Positions 1 to 10,645 of a stretch of 63,992 bases of DNA are shown here, piece by piece (the stretch's first letter is position 1; every line of letters starts with the position of its first letter). Location of the stretch: positions 1 through 63,992 of the forward strand of contig CATKHK010000140.1 in NCBI GenBank assembly GCA_949751835.1, written 5' to 3'. The notes below the pieces were generated by a model, which was not told the origin of the DNA, searched no databases, and saw nothing but the letters and a program-made list of their open reading frames with translations. Origin of the DNA: Blepharisma japonicum (Eukaryota > Ciliophora > Heterotrichea > Heterotrichida > Blepharismidae). Made by a program: the position numbers and the translations under genes.

Positions 1-3000
1 AGGAATCTATGATTTTCTGCCTATTTTTATCTTGCAGGGTTTGGATCCCATATTTTCTTTCTAAAAAGTCATCGAAAAACTTATTCATTGGCATTAGTTT
101 TTTGCCAGCTTTCAAATATCTCATGTCTAGCTCGTATCGATTGTCCATCAATTCTTCTAAAATTTTATTTAGAAGATGTGATTGAATTATTTTAAGCGTT
201 GAAATTTTTCTTTTCTTTGGGGTAAAAGTGGAGGAGTCTGCAGTAATGTTAAGATCTCTGTGAATCAATAATTTAGATCTTCCATGAAGAATTTGTTCAG
301 ATTCCTTATCAAAAGATTCTGAGTGTTTTTCGTCATATTGATGTAGAGAAGTGTCAAGCTCATTTTCAAATACATTAAAAGCAAAACTAATTCTGTCGAG
401 CGCTTCTGCATGTGTAGCTAAAGCATTTTTCCTTTTTTCGAATGACTCAAGCTCATATTTCCCCATATTGCGATACTCTTTTAGACCTTCAGCACATTGC
501 TCTTTAAACCTCAATAAATTTTCTTTGATCTCTTCAGCTGCAGATTCAAACTTTAATTTGTTTTGATTAGCATACCAATCTGTATCAATTTTGTTTTTCG
601 AGTTCATATATTCTATTTGTTCAATTAGATTTTTCATTTCTTTTGTAAGAACATCATTGACAAAGTCTTGAACTTGCTGTAAATTTTCTCTAATAGTATT
701 CATATCTGCTTTTAGTTGGCCAAAAACAGAGTTTTTGACTCCATTCACATTTTTGATTGCAGCAATAACAATGCTGAATTTTCCAATGATTGAAATCTTT
801 TCTTTTTCGAAGACTTCCTTACAGCTCTGCAGCTCAGAGTCCTTGACTTTCTCGAAGTATTGGGCAACTTTGTCAATCTCTTCTTGGTGCTTAAATTCAT
901 TTGCCTCTGTTAAGGTTTTGTGTGACTGAATTTCATTTTCAAGAAGAAGTCTTATATCAGAAATTTCCTTTTCAAGTGCTTTTTTCCCGCTATTTAACTG
1001 ATCAATCTGAGAGTCTTTTTCCTTTATTTCTTCATTCAGCTTCATTATGCGTCCTTCAAAAATTCGATACCTCTCTGCTAAGGTTTTGTGTGACTGAATT
1101 TCATTTTCAAGAAGAAGTCTTATATCAGAAATTTCCTTTTCAAGTGCTTTATTTCCATTATTTAACTGATCAATCTGAGAATGTTTTTCCTTTATTTCTT
1201 CATTCAGCTTCATTATGCGTCCTTCAAAAATTCGATTGTTCTCTGTTAAGGTTTTGTTCGACTGAATTTCATTTTCAAGATGAAGTTTCATAGCCGAAAT
1301 TTCCTTTTCAAGTGTTTTATTTCCATTATTTAGCTGATCAATCTGAGAATCTTTTTCTTTTATCTCTTCATTCATCTTCTTTGTACGTCCTTCAAAAATT
1401 CGATTGTTCTCTGTTAAGATTTTGTTCGATTGAATTTCATTTTCAAGAAGAAGTTTTATATCAAAAATTTCCTTTTCAAGCGTTTTATTTCCATTATTTA
1501 GCTGATCAATCTGAGAATGTTTTTCCTTTATTTCTTCATTCAGCTTCATTATGCGTCCTTCAAAAATTCGATTGTTCTCTGCTAAGGTTTTGTTCGACTG
1601 AATTTCATTTTCAAGATGAAGCTTCACAGCTGAAATTTCCTTTTCAAGTGCTTTATTTTCATTATTTAGCTGATCAATCTGAGAATCTTTTTCCTTTATC
1701 TCGTCTTTCAGCTTCATTATGCGTCCTTCAAAAAATCGTTTGTCCTCCTCCAATAATACCAAGCTGCCTTGCAATTCTTTTACTTTTGCATCAAGTTGTG
1801 CTATTTGCAATATATAATATTCATTTTCTTTTGATGAATCTAACAATTTTTCCTCTAATTTTTTCTGTTCTGACTGCAACTCTAAAAATTTTGATTGAAG
1901 TATTGAATTTTCCTCTTTAGAAATGCGTATTTGCTCTTCAAGTGACTGCACTTTTTTTTTGTGATTATTATTTTCATCATTTAAATCTTTCCCTTTACTC
2001 TCTAAGCCGTTTATTCGATTGCTGAGTTCTTCAATTTGAGAGTCTTTTTTCTTTATCTCGTCTTTGAGCTTCATTATGCGTCCTTCAAAAAATCGTTTGT
2101 CCTCCTCCGATAATGCCAAGCTACCTTGCAATTCTTTTACTTTTGCATCAAGTTGTGTTGTTTGTAATATATAATATTCATTCTCTTTTGATAAATCTAA
2201 CAATTTTTCCTCTAAATTTTTTTGTTCTGAGAGCAGCTCTCGAAGCTTTGATTGAAGTATTGAATTTTCCTCTTTAGAAATGCGTATTTGCTCTTCAAGT
2301 GACTGCACCTTTTTTTTGAGATTATTATTTTCATCATTCAAATCTTTTCCTTTACTCTCTAAGTCGTTTATTCGATTGTTGAGTTCTTCAATTTGAGAGT
2401 CTTTTTCTTTTATCTCTTCTTTCAGCTTCTTTGTGCGTTCTTCAAAAATTCGATTGTTCTCCTCCAATAATACCAAGCTGCCTTGCAATTCTTTTACTTT
2501 TGCATCAAGTTGTGCTATTTGCAATATATAATATTCATTTTCTTTTGATGAATCTAACAATTTTTCCTCTAATTTCTTCTGTTCTGACTGCAACTCTAAA
2601 AATTTTGATTGAAGTATTGAATTTTCCTCTTTAGAAATTCGTATTTGCTCTTCAAGTGACTGCACTTTTTTTTTGAGATTATTATTTTCATCATTTAAAT
2701 TTTTCCCTTTACTCTCTAAACCGTTTATTCGATTGTTGAGTTCTTCAATTTGAGAGTCTTTTTTCTTTATCTCTTCTTTCACATTCTTTGTGCATCCTTC
2801 AAAAAATTGTTTGTCCTCCTCCGATAACACCAAAATTCCTTGCAATTCTTTTACTTTTGCATCAAGTTGTGCTGTTTGCAATATATAATATTCATTGTTT
2901 TTTGATAAATCTAACAATTTTTCCTCTAATTTCTTCTGTTCTGAGAGCAGCTCTCGAAGTTTTGATTGAAGCATTGAATTTTCCTCTTTAGAAATTCGTA

Positions 3001-4969
3001 TTTGCTCTTCAAGTGACTGCACTTTTTTTTTGAGATTATTATTTTCATCATTTAAATCTTTTCTTTTACTCTCTAAGCCATTTATTCGATTGCTGAGTTC
3101 TTCAATTTTAGAGTCTTTTTCTTTTATCTCTTCTTTCAGCTTCTTTGTGCATCCTTCAAAAAATCGTTTATCCTCCTCCGATAATACCAAGCTGCCTTGC
3201 AATTCTTTTACTTTTGCATCAAGTTGTGTTGTTTGTAATATATAATATTCATTTTCTTTTAATGAATCTAACAATTTTTCCTCTAATTTCTTCTGTTCTG
3301 ACTGCAACTCTAAAAATTTTGATTGAAGTATTGAATTTTCCTCTTTAGAAATTCCTATTTGCTCTTCAAGTAACTGCATTTTTTTTTTGAGATTATTATT
3401 TTCATCATTTGAATTTTTCCCTTTACTCTCTAAGCCGTTTATTCGATTGTTGAGTTCTTCAATTTGAGAGTCTTTTTTCTTTATCTCTTCTTTCACATTC
3501 TCTGTGCATCCTTCAAAAATTCGATTGTTCTCCTCGGATAATACCAAGCTGCCTTGCAATTCTTTTACTTTTGCATCAAGTTGTGCTGTTTGCAATATAT
3601 AATATTCATTTTCTTTTGATGAATCTAACAATTTTTCCTCTAATTTCTTCTGTTCTGACTGTAACTCTAAAAATTTTGATTGAAGTATTGAATTTTCCTC
3701 TTTAGAAATTCGTATTTGTTCTTCAAGTGACTGCACTTTTTTTTTGAGATTATTATTTTCATCATTTAAATCTTTTCCTTTACTCTCTAAGCCGTTTATT
3801 CGATTGTTGAGCTCTTCAATTTGAGAATCCTTTTTCTTTATCTCTTCTTTCAGCTTCTTTGTGCATCCTTCAAAAATTCGATTGTTCTCCTCCGATAACA
3901 CCAAACTTCCTTGCAATTCTTTTACTTTTGCATCAAGTTGTGCTGTTATCAATATATAATATTCATTTTCTTTTGATGAATCTAACAATTTTTCCTCTAA
4001 TTTCTTCAGCTTTAGAAGTTTTGATTGAAGTATTGAATTTTCCTCTTTAGAAATGCGTATTTGCTCTTCAAGTGACTGCACTTTTTTTTTGAGATTATTA
4101 TTTTCATCATTTAAATCTTTTCCTATACTTTCTAAGTCATTTATTCGATTGTTGAGTTCTTTAATTTTTATTTGCAAACTTGAACTTCAGCCAGTTTCAG
4201 CTAAGAGCCTTTTCTCTAAATCACTACTTTTTAAACTCAATCTTTGAGTTTCTGATTTTAAATCTAAATTTTCATACGTCGCAGGATACTCATGGTTTCA
4301 AGCCCCAAGTTTTTCAATGGATTTTTCTTTAAGTTTTTCAAAATCAGAGGCTAAGAAATACAAGTCTTGCAGCTTTCTTTTATTGAGGTCACCTTCAAGT
4401 AAATCTGCTTTTTTCCTCAACAGAGTAAATAGTCCTTGCCCACATCATCTCTCCAGCATTACTGCACATCTTTCTGAGTTTAAAATGAGATCTTTTAGAT
4501 AATGCTGCACTTCGTGTTGATCCACAACAAGATTTATTGCTCTGTCTTTTATATTTTCTAGAGAATAAAGATATTCTATTTTCTGAGACAGGCTTCTTTG
4601 GGCTGATCCTGCTTTGTTAATCACTTCTAGTGCTTTTGCAATATTGGTCGGGATGGTCCCACATTTTCCAAGGATACTTTTGAGGTTTTCTAGAGATAAA
4701 GTAGTCAAAGAGTCCAGCATTTCGTCAGGTATAGCTGAATTTAGGAAATTTGACCTCTGGGGGCTTTCTGGGGATGAGGAAATGCCATAGATGCTAGTTC
4801 GATGGCGGGATTGTTTGAACCGGCCTTCATGTTTACCTTCGGACTGAGAAAGCAAATGATAAAGTCTTTGGTTTTCCCTCATATAATATAAAGTTGAATC
4901 GTTTGGGGTTTGCGAGCTAGACGGAATACCCGAGTTAGGGCTCGACGGATATCCTGATGTATTAAACAT
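1..4969 (-). CDS. giant repetitive coiled-coil protein, 3' end beyond window
   Basis: Open on the minus strand from an ATG at 4969 to the left edge, about 1,656 codons, with no TAA or TAG in frame. In-frame TGA (Trp) occurs only in the first 270 residues (RWCGQG, GAWNHE, TGWSS). The N-terminus of about 170 residues is Ser/Pro-rich, then globular-helical. From about residue 245 it is heptad-rich coiled coil (EEQIRISKEEN, KEEIKKKDSQIEELNNRI) made of two tandem repeat families. The part nearest the left edge (about residues 1360-1656) is non-repetitive helical sequence. Role unknown; length and composition suit a cytoskeletal, cortical or basal-body scaffold, which is inference. It is divergent from the small gene at 5050, with 80 bp between them. 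The true C-terminus is outside the window. Confidence 0.85.
905..1743 (-). repeat. 168-bp tandem repeat inside the coiled-coil gene (5 copies)
   Basis: The anchor ctctg(c/t)taag recurs at 905, 1073, 1241, 1409 and 1577, exactly 168 bp apart. The unit is 56 residues, or 8 heptads, and contains motifs such as NEEIKEKDSQIDQLNNGNK. Copies differ by scattered substitutions and no indels, so the reading frame and heptad phase are kept. Confidence 0.93.
1744..4230 (-). repeat. 357-bp tandem repeat inside the coiled-coil gene (7 copies)
   Basis: The anchor (c/t)ctcctcc recurs at 1744, 2101, 2458, 2815, 3172, 3529 and 3886, exactly 357 bp apart. The unit is 119 residues, or 17 heptads, with motifs such as LEEKLLDSSKENEYYIL and QLDAKVKELQGSL. 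The copy nearest the N-terminus (3886 onward) has lost 12 bp near 4005, which shifts the heptad phase locally. Neighbouring copies are mosaics of two sub-variants, suggesting unequal crossover or gene conversion. Confidence 0.93.
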
Positions 4970-5049
4970 TTAATATTTATTTAACACGAAGATAGCGGAA
5001 AAGACAGAAGAAAATTTCACAGGCATAATGTAAATGGATAAATAAAATA

Positions 5050-5403
5050 ATGAATTCAAGCAATTGTAAACCTTATGCAGTTCAAGTGAATCTTGAAGAG
5101 TATAGCAAAGAAGGGACCATTGAAGAGTTAAAGGAGCAATTATCAAAAAGAAAAGTTGATTTTGAAGCTTTATTGAAAGAAAATAGAAACCAAGTAGTTG
5201 AAATTTCAATTTTGAGGCATATCAGGAAGCGTTTTCTTGGCGAGATTGAAGATAGCAGCACTAAGGAAGATGAGGTGGAAGTTAAGGAAGAACCGGGAGT
5301 CCCAAGAGACGTTGGCCTTTTGACGATCGTTGTTTTCATACTCTCTATATTTGCTTTTTACTACTTTTGTTCTCACTTAGTTCGAAAGTTCAGTCTTGGA
5401 TAA
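5050..5403 (+). CDS. small tail-anchored coiled-coil protein, 117 aa
   Basis: A short charged protein. Residues about 20-75 are helical and probably coiled coil (EELKEQLSKRKVDFEALL), residues 75-92 are acidic, and a single hydrophobic segment at about 96-113 (LLTIVVFILSIFAFYYF) is followed by a short basic tail. That is the layout of a C-tail-anchored membrane protein with a cytosolic coiled coil, as in SNARE-like or Golgi tethering factors, but I do not recognise a family. It ends in TAA, with no intron or in-frame TGA. Confidence 0.65.
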   Translation: MNSSNCKPYAVQVNLEEYSKEGTIEELKEQLSKRKVDFEALLKENRNQVVEISILRHIRKRFLGEIEDSSTKEDEVEVKEEPGVPRDVGLLTIVVFILSIFAFYYFCSHLVRKFSLG

Positions 5404-5706
5404 GGATGATACCAATCTTAAATAGTAATTCTAAAGGATATACTCAAATTATTTTCCCGGTAAAACACTTCGTCCTTCATTTTCTAACAATGGCAAATTT
5501 GACTGCTTGCCTTACATAAATCGCCTATAATTTCATGTAAGAAATTCTAAATCTTTAAAGATGATTTTTGATTATTCCCATAGAGACATCACTCTTTTCA
5601 AAATAATATGAAATTAGTATAATTAAAATATCCACATATTTTCTCGTAATTTATTTTTATTCCTTGTTTAAATTTTATTTAATTATGGTGTTTCATTATA
5701 ATACTT
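5404..5706. other. intergenic, nothing recognised
   Basis: About 300 bp of AT-rich sequence between two plus-strand genes. No open frame of note, tRNA-like fold or repeat is visible. Confidence 0.6.
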
Positions 5707-6618
5707 ATGAAGCCATTGCTAATATGCTTATATTACGGGATTTCATCGACACTTACGAATATTTCAAACAAGTATTTGATCAATAATTTTAACTTCAAGT
5801 GCTCTTTCATAATGCTTCTAATTCAATGCTCTATTGCCATACTTTTTATTGAAGGAATTCGTAGAAAAGGAGTATATAGTGACATTCCAAAAATGAGCAT
5901 CACTCAAATGAAGAGATCGTCCATTATGACCTTGGCCTTCATGGGAAACATTGTATTTGGCCTTATTGGCATGACTTATGTGAACCTTCCCATGTATGTC
6001 TCGCTTAGGAAGCAGTCTACAGTGATGGTTTATATTTCAGAACTGTACCTATTCAAAAAACCTATTGAAAAATGAAGCACCGTTGGAGTCCTGATGATTT
6101 CTTTGGGTGCCATTATTTCTGCAGTAAATGATTACTCGTCTAGTCTTTTAGGATACTTGATCGTTCTTACCTCAAATGTAATGAACACAGGACTCCTATA
6201 CTCAGCAAAGAAGATGAAGATGGAAGACAGCAAAAATGGAGCCTTTGCACAGCTTTATTATACTGCAATATTGTCAATTCCATTTATTCTAATTTCTATT
6301 TACTACACAAAAGAGAACGTGTCTTTGCAATCAAATCCTTATCTGAATTCTTCAGAGTTTTTGATCTGCCTTATTGTGGCAGGTTGCATGGCTTTTAACA
6401 ACAACTTTGGGTGCTTTTTGTGCGCAACTCAAAATTCACCTATGGCTACAACAGTTACAGGCAATGTGAAAGATATTGTATCGGTCTTTATAGGCTTATT
6501 GGCTTTTTCTGATGTAAAACCTACCCCCCTGTTTTTAACAGGGATTGTTTTTAGTGCTACTGGAGCTCTTCTATATTCTGCTACTAAGTTAAAGGATATG
6601 AAAACTAAAAAGGAATAG
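5707..6618 (+). CDS. SLC35-type nucleotide-sugar transporter-like membrane protein
   Basis: 303 residues if the TGA at 6073-6075 is Trp (KPIEKW STVGVLM); otherwise the gene splits in two inside a loop before a transmembrane helix. About 8-10 hydrophobic helices are visible, in the drug/metabolite transporter fold. The C-terminal half carries the family pattern NSPMATTVTGNVKDIVSVFI, resembling the Thr/Gly/Lys-containing helix of the SLC35D group. The expected role is antiport of a nucleotide sugar for nucleotide monophosphate in Golgi or ER membranes; substrate cannot be told. The length is typical for the family. The N-terminal ATG is the first one in a short AT-rich leader. Confidence 0.75.
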
Positions 6619-7030
6619 CAATTAAATAGATTAATTAACTCTTTTCATAAATTTTTATCTATAAAGTAATGCACAATTTCAAAAAATAGTGATGCTCATA
6701 GAGTAAATGAAATTTCATATATTATGAACTTATTCTGAAATCGAATATTTTGATGCATTGATTTGAGCTATGATTGGATTTCACCTTAGATATTGCAATT
6801 TTCTAAGGAAAAATATTAAAAACTATCCCTGAAAAATATAGACTAAATATTCAAATAAGGCACCAAAAGAAACTATTATAATTTTTGTATCAAGCCAAGG
6901 ATATAGTTCTTGAGGTCTCAATTTTAAATCTTAATTAATTTCAAATTTTTTAAAATAAATCATATTGAATCAAGAACTTACCACATTTAGATTTATTATA
7001 CCTTAATAATTTGAAAAGAAGAACCTATAA
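6619..7030. other. intergenic, nothing recognised
   Basis: 412 bp of AT-rich sequence without a supported gene or RNA. Confidence 0.6.
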
Positions 7031-7234
7031 ATGGAAGAAAATAAAGGGCCTGGCTTGGTCAAGGCAGATTCGAAGACGGAAAGATTTAAACTTGTGAAGA
7101 AAGTCTCATTTAGAGACGAAACCTTACAAGAAAGCAAAACATTAACTGACGTTTATGAAGTTGAGAGCTTCAAGCAATTAAATACGCTTGAAGAAGAACA
7201 TCAGCGAGATTGCCTTTCTTGCTCAATATTTTAA
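7031..7234 (+). CDS. 67-aa protein with PP1-docking-like and CaaX-like motifs
   Basis: A short charged protein. Residues 23-29 read KKVSFRD, which fits the RVxF-type protein phosphatase 1 docking motif (K-V-S-F). The C-terminus is CLSCSIF, so the last four residues CSIF fit a CaaX prenylation box, with an extra Cys upstream that could be palmitoylated. No paralogue or known family is recognised. The reading frame is clean from ATG to TAA. Both motifs are short, so functional assignment as a membrane-tethered PP1 regulator is inference. Confidence 0.55.
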   Translation: MEENKGPGLVKADSKTERFKLVKKVSFRDETLQESKTLTDVYEVESFKQLNTLEEEHQRDCLSCSIF

Positions 7235-7320
7235 GGATCAAAATATCTATGAACGGAATCAGTGTATTATTGGTAATATCGATAAATATTTAATTTAGGT
7301 ACATTATCAAACATAACTTA

Positions 7321-8502
7321 TTATTTGTCATTCCATTGCCATAAATAATCTTCATCTCTTTCTGAAATAAACTTTCTATTAAGCAGTTCATGATCTGTCT
7401 TTTGTATGTTTTGGATTTCTATCCACATCTTATCAAATAATTTTGACCCCACACTTCCAATCAAAATACTTTTTAATTTTGATTCAAGAATGCCATGGCT
7501 GCTGGTGCCGTCGCAGTTCTTTTTCAGCTGACTGCAAATTAGACCGTAAATTTTCTTTGCGATTCCATTCGTCTTTTCTTTAACTTCGTGAATTTTATAG
7601 AAGGCAAATGACATTATAATTATTGTGAATAAAATTTCAAAAAATATTCTATAGTCTTGCAGAAAGACTATAACAATATCTTCAAGTTTTAATTTCAGCA
7701 CTTTAGCTTTAATAAAATCAATATCTTTTTCTTTTAAAACCTCAATGAGTGAAGATCCATTTTTATCAAGAAGCTCTTTTATTTTTTCTTCAATGAAATA
7801 TTCTTGAGGGAATAAGTAAAAATATTCCTTCAGGGTCATCTTAAAGCAAGACCTATTAGCTCTGTATTCTAATCTTGCGTGCTCTGAAACATATTTTTCA
7901 AGCTCACCAAAAATAGTATAGACTTTTATCACTTCTTTACTATTTTCTATGCAATTATTTTGAATTTTGATAAAAGAAGGCTCACAATACATACTTTTCC
8001 CAGAGCATATGCTGTGCTGAGGGCAAGGCAAGCACCCTGATTCATTAATCTCACTGCAAAATTGTTGATCATTCTTAATCTCCCAAATAATTGAGCTAAA
8101 CACAAAAATTCCAAAAACAATAGTGCAAAATGTTAAAAACTGCAGAAGCGTAGTTTTTATATCAGGAAAATAGCCTATTTCATCTGCTGCAGTCTTAAAC
8201 ATACTTTGCAGTTCTTCTTCTAAAAGTCCAGTACTTTGATTAGGTAAAATAGCCGGCTCTTTACTTTTCAAAGGAATTTTTATTGGCTCGTATTTGTGTA
8301 CTTCTGGAAGTCTTGTGTAAGTATTTTCATTTGCTTTAAAATTTTGTATTTTAACGGGACTTTGGGGAAACTGAGTTTTTTTAGGGCTTGGAGTGAAGCT
8401 TTCAAATTCTAATTATTTGTCACTACTTTTGATATATGCAGTTTTGCTTCCATCTGAGTAAACTTCGCTTTTTTGAGGCGTTAGAATCCTGATTTTATCC
8501 AT
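7321..8502 (-). CDS. Man1/Src1 C-terminal (MSC) domain inner nuclear membrane protein
   Basis: Starts at ATG 8502 and is interrupted by a 15-nt intron (8409-8423); removing it eliminates an in-frame TAA and keeps frame. The product is about 388 residues. The N-terminal ~100 residues are Pro/Ser/Lys-rich, followed by a first transmembrane helix (LLQFLTFCTIVFGIFVF). The lumenal part has a Cys cluster (CLPCPQHSICSGKSMYC) typical of the MSC domain of MAN1/LEM2/Heh1. A second transmembrane helix (FFEILFTIIIMSFAFY) precedes a C-terminal domain like the winged-helix part of MSC proteins. Expected role: chromatin or nuclear-pore linkage at the inner nuclear membrane. No LEM or HeH motif is evident at the N-terminus. 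Confidence 0.78.
8409..8423 (-). other. 15-nt spliceosomal intron
   Basis: Coding-strand sequence GTGACAAATAATTAG. It contains an in-frame TAA; excision joins the ATG-proximal exon (MDKIRILTPQ...) to the long downstream frame without a shift. Confidence 0.85.
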
Positions 8503-8824
8503 TTACAATAAATAAGATGCTTTTAAAATTTGAAGCGGAGTGATTTGAAGGAATCTAAATTCACAGTATTTATTTTAAACTATTTTCAAATAATTTAAAC
8601 CTTAATTAATTAGAAAAATAAATATTAAGGTTATTTATATTTCACTTATCAAACTTAAGATATTAAAGATATTATGGAACCTTAGTTTTAGGCATAATAA
8701 TTAAATATTTCAGATGTGATAAGAAAGAAAGAAACTTTAGATACCCTTTATATATTAATTTTCTCAATAAGATATCAAATTGATAAATTGAGCGAAATCG
8801 TAATTATTTATTATTTGGCGGCAG
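8503..8824. other. divergent intergenic region
   Basis: 322 bp of AT-rich sequence between two divergently transcribed genes, so probably both promoters. No specific motif can be assigned. Confidence 0.5.
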
Positions 8825-10435
8825 ATGGAATTAATGACAAGCTACAGACTTGAATTTCGAAACAAAAACTACCAAAAAGGATTAGACGTAGAAGAATTCT
8901 TAAGGAAAAAAGATGATGCAGTTGTAGAACTTAGAAAGCTCAAGAGAATCGAGCATATAAACAAAAAACGAAGAGTTTTCGTTGGCGCAAGAATCGCAGC
9001 AATTGAGCCAACTGAAGATAGCCTAGAAAACTTCTCTTTTGAGAGTTCTCTAGTTAGTGAAGAATTGATAAAATTGGACAAAAGGCTAGTTTCTCCTCAA
9101 TTGTCCATCAATGAAAGGTTTTTGATTTTACTCTCACACATTCACCCAGCTGAAACTCCAAGGATTCTGCTTGAAGCTGTGACAACGCTTCGAAAGATCC
9201 TCTCAGAGTGCAGCTCAACCCCTTTTTCTTTACTAGTGCGTTCAGGGGCCACTATGAATCTGATTAAACTCCTATCACAAAACGATTTAGCATTAAAAGC
9301 AGAAATCGCATGGTGCTTAATAAACATCACTTCAGGGCCAGCTAATATTGCAAGCATTTTAATAAACCAAAATATTGTGCCGGCTCTAGCTAAAGCATTT
9401 AATCCAAGTTCTTCTGCCGATCTAATAGAAAGTTGCGCATGGGCATTGGGAAACCTAGCAGGGAACTCAGCTGAAATAAAAAATGAGCTCATAAATTATG
9501 GGGTGGGAAAAGCCCTTGTAAATCATATCTTGGAAAATCCAAATATCCCTATAGGTCACTTGTGCACATTGCTTTGGGTTCTTGGAAATCTAACTGGAGA
9601 GAAATCAAGCTTACCGACTTCAACAATCCAAGATATTTTGAGAATTGTCCCCAGAATACTTACTTATTCCCAAGAAGAAGTCCTGGAAGAGATTTGCTTT
9701 ATCATTTCATCGATAACAAGAGAAGAAATGCACATCGATTTGTTCCTCGCCACAAATGCAATTCACACCATTTTCAAGCTGATAGTCCACCACAACAAAA
9801 AAATCCAAAATTCTGCACTAAGAACAATCGGAAATATTGCTGCAGGAAGTGAAGCACACAGTGCTCTTTTATTGAGCTTAGATATCATAAATAAACTTGC
9901 ACCACTATTGGTCAGTCGGAGCCGAGTTGTCAAAAAAGAGGTTTTATGGATTTTAAGCAATTTGGCAATTGGCAGTCAGGATCATAAACAAAAAATTATT
10001 AGCCACCCTTGCATGAATATTGTATTTAACACTCTCTCTGATTCTGATTCGAATCTCAAAAACGAGGCCTTGTGGGTTGTGTACAATTTATCCTTATCTG
10101 ATTGTACAAATACTGTGCTTAAGCTTTCAGAAGAGCGTGTGCTGTCTAAACTAATTGCTATTTTAGATGGCCAGAATGCAAAACTCTTAATGAATGCGAT
10201 GAAATCTATTGATAATATATTAACAGCAGGGTTGGAAGCAGTAGATCAATCTGAAGCAAATCCTGTTGCGATAAGATTTAGTGAACTTGGAGGACTAGAC
10301 GCTCTGGAAAAGCTGCAAGATAACTCAAATCAGGCCATCTACAATAAAGCTGTGGAGATAATAAAAGATCATTATGCGTATGAGGAAATCGAAGTGCCTT
10401 ATGAAGGTAGCATACAGTATTACAATTTTTCATAA
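8825..10435 (+). CDS. importin alpha (karyopherin alpha)
   Basis: 536 residues, the usual family length. Residues about 5-60 are the basic importin-beta-binding domain (RNKNYQKGLDVEEFLRKK, then the autoinhibitory NLS-like KKRR). About ten armadillo repeats follow, several with the WALGNLAG or WVLGNLTG pattern whose Trp and Asn line the NLS-binding groove (ECAWALGNLAGNS-like, LLWVLGNLTGE, VLWILSNLAIGS, ALWVVYNLSLS). The C-terminus has the acidic tail expected for export-factor binding. It carries cargo with classical nuclear localisation signals into the nuclei together with importin beta. There is no intron and no in-frame TGA. Confidence 0.95.
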   Translation: MELMTSYRLEFRNKNYQKGLDVEEFLRKKDDAVVELRKLKRIEHINKKRRVFVGARIAAIEPTEDSLENFSFESSLVSEELIKLDKRLVSPQLSINERFLILLSHIHPAETPRILLEAVTTLRKILSECSSTPFSLLVRSGATMNLIKLLSQNDLALKAEIAWCLINITSGPANIASILINQNIVPALAKAFNPSSSADLIESCAWALGNLAGNSAEIKNELINYGVGKALVNHILENPNIPIGHLCTLLWVLGNLTGEKSSLPTSTIQDILRIVPRILTYSQEEVLEEICFIISSITREEMHIDLFLATNAIHTIFKLIVHHNKKIQNSALRTIGNIAAGSEAHSALLLSLDIINKLAPLLVSRSRVVKKEVLWILSNLAIGSQDHKQKIISHPCMNIVFNTLSDSDSNLKNEALWVVYNLSLSDCTNTVLKLSEERVLSKLIAILDGQNAKLLMNAMKSIDNILTAGLEAVDQSEANPVAIRFSELGGLDALEKLQDNSNQAIYNKAVEIIKDHYAYEEIEVPYEGSIQYYNFS

Positions 10436-10645
10436 AATTAGGTGCAATAGACATGAAATTAAATTTATACAATTGGTTTATTAATAAATCTTGCATTGAA
10501 TATAATTTGCTCAGCTTTTTTATATATTAAAAAATAATTTATATTTACGTTTAATCACTGCTCAATATCTGAGAAATAAAATCAGCCTTTATTGCTGTTT
10601 CCTGCTAATTTTATATTTTATTTCTCTAGTAAATTATTGTTAAAT

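Noticed and set aside
901-3348. Plus-strand frames of 60-200 codons with repeated Leu/Phe-rich sequences
   Set aside because: They are antisense shadows of the minus-strand heptad repeats; their periodicity copies the 168- and 357-bp units and they have no independent motifs.
1-4230. CRISPR-like or satellite array
   Set aside because: The 168- and 357-bp repeats have no spacers and stay open in one coding frame, so they are coding repeats.
6073-6093. Transporter as two separate genes or a pseudogene split by TGA
   Set aside because: TGA is Trp throughout the window and the two halves join in frame into a normal-length transporter.
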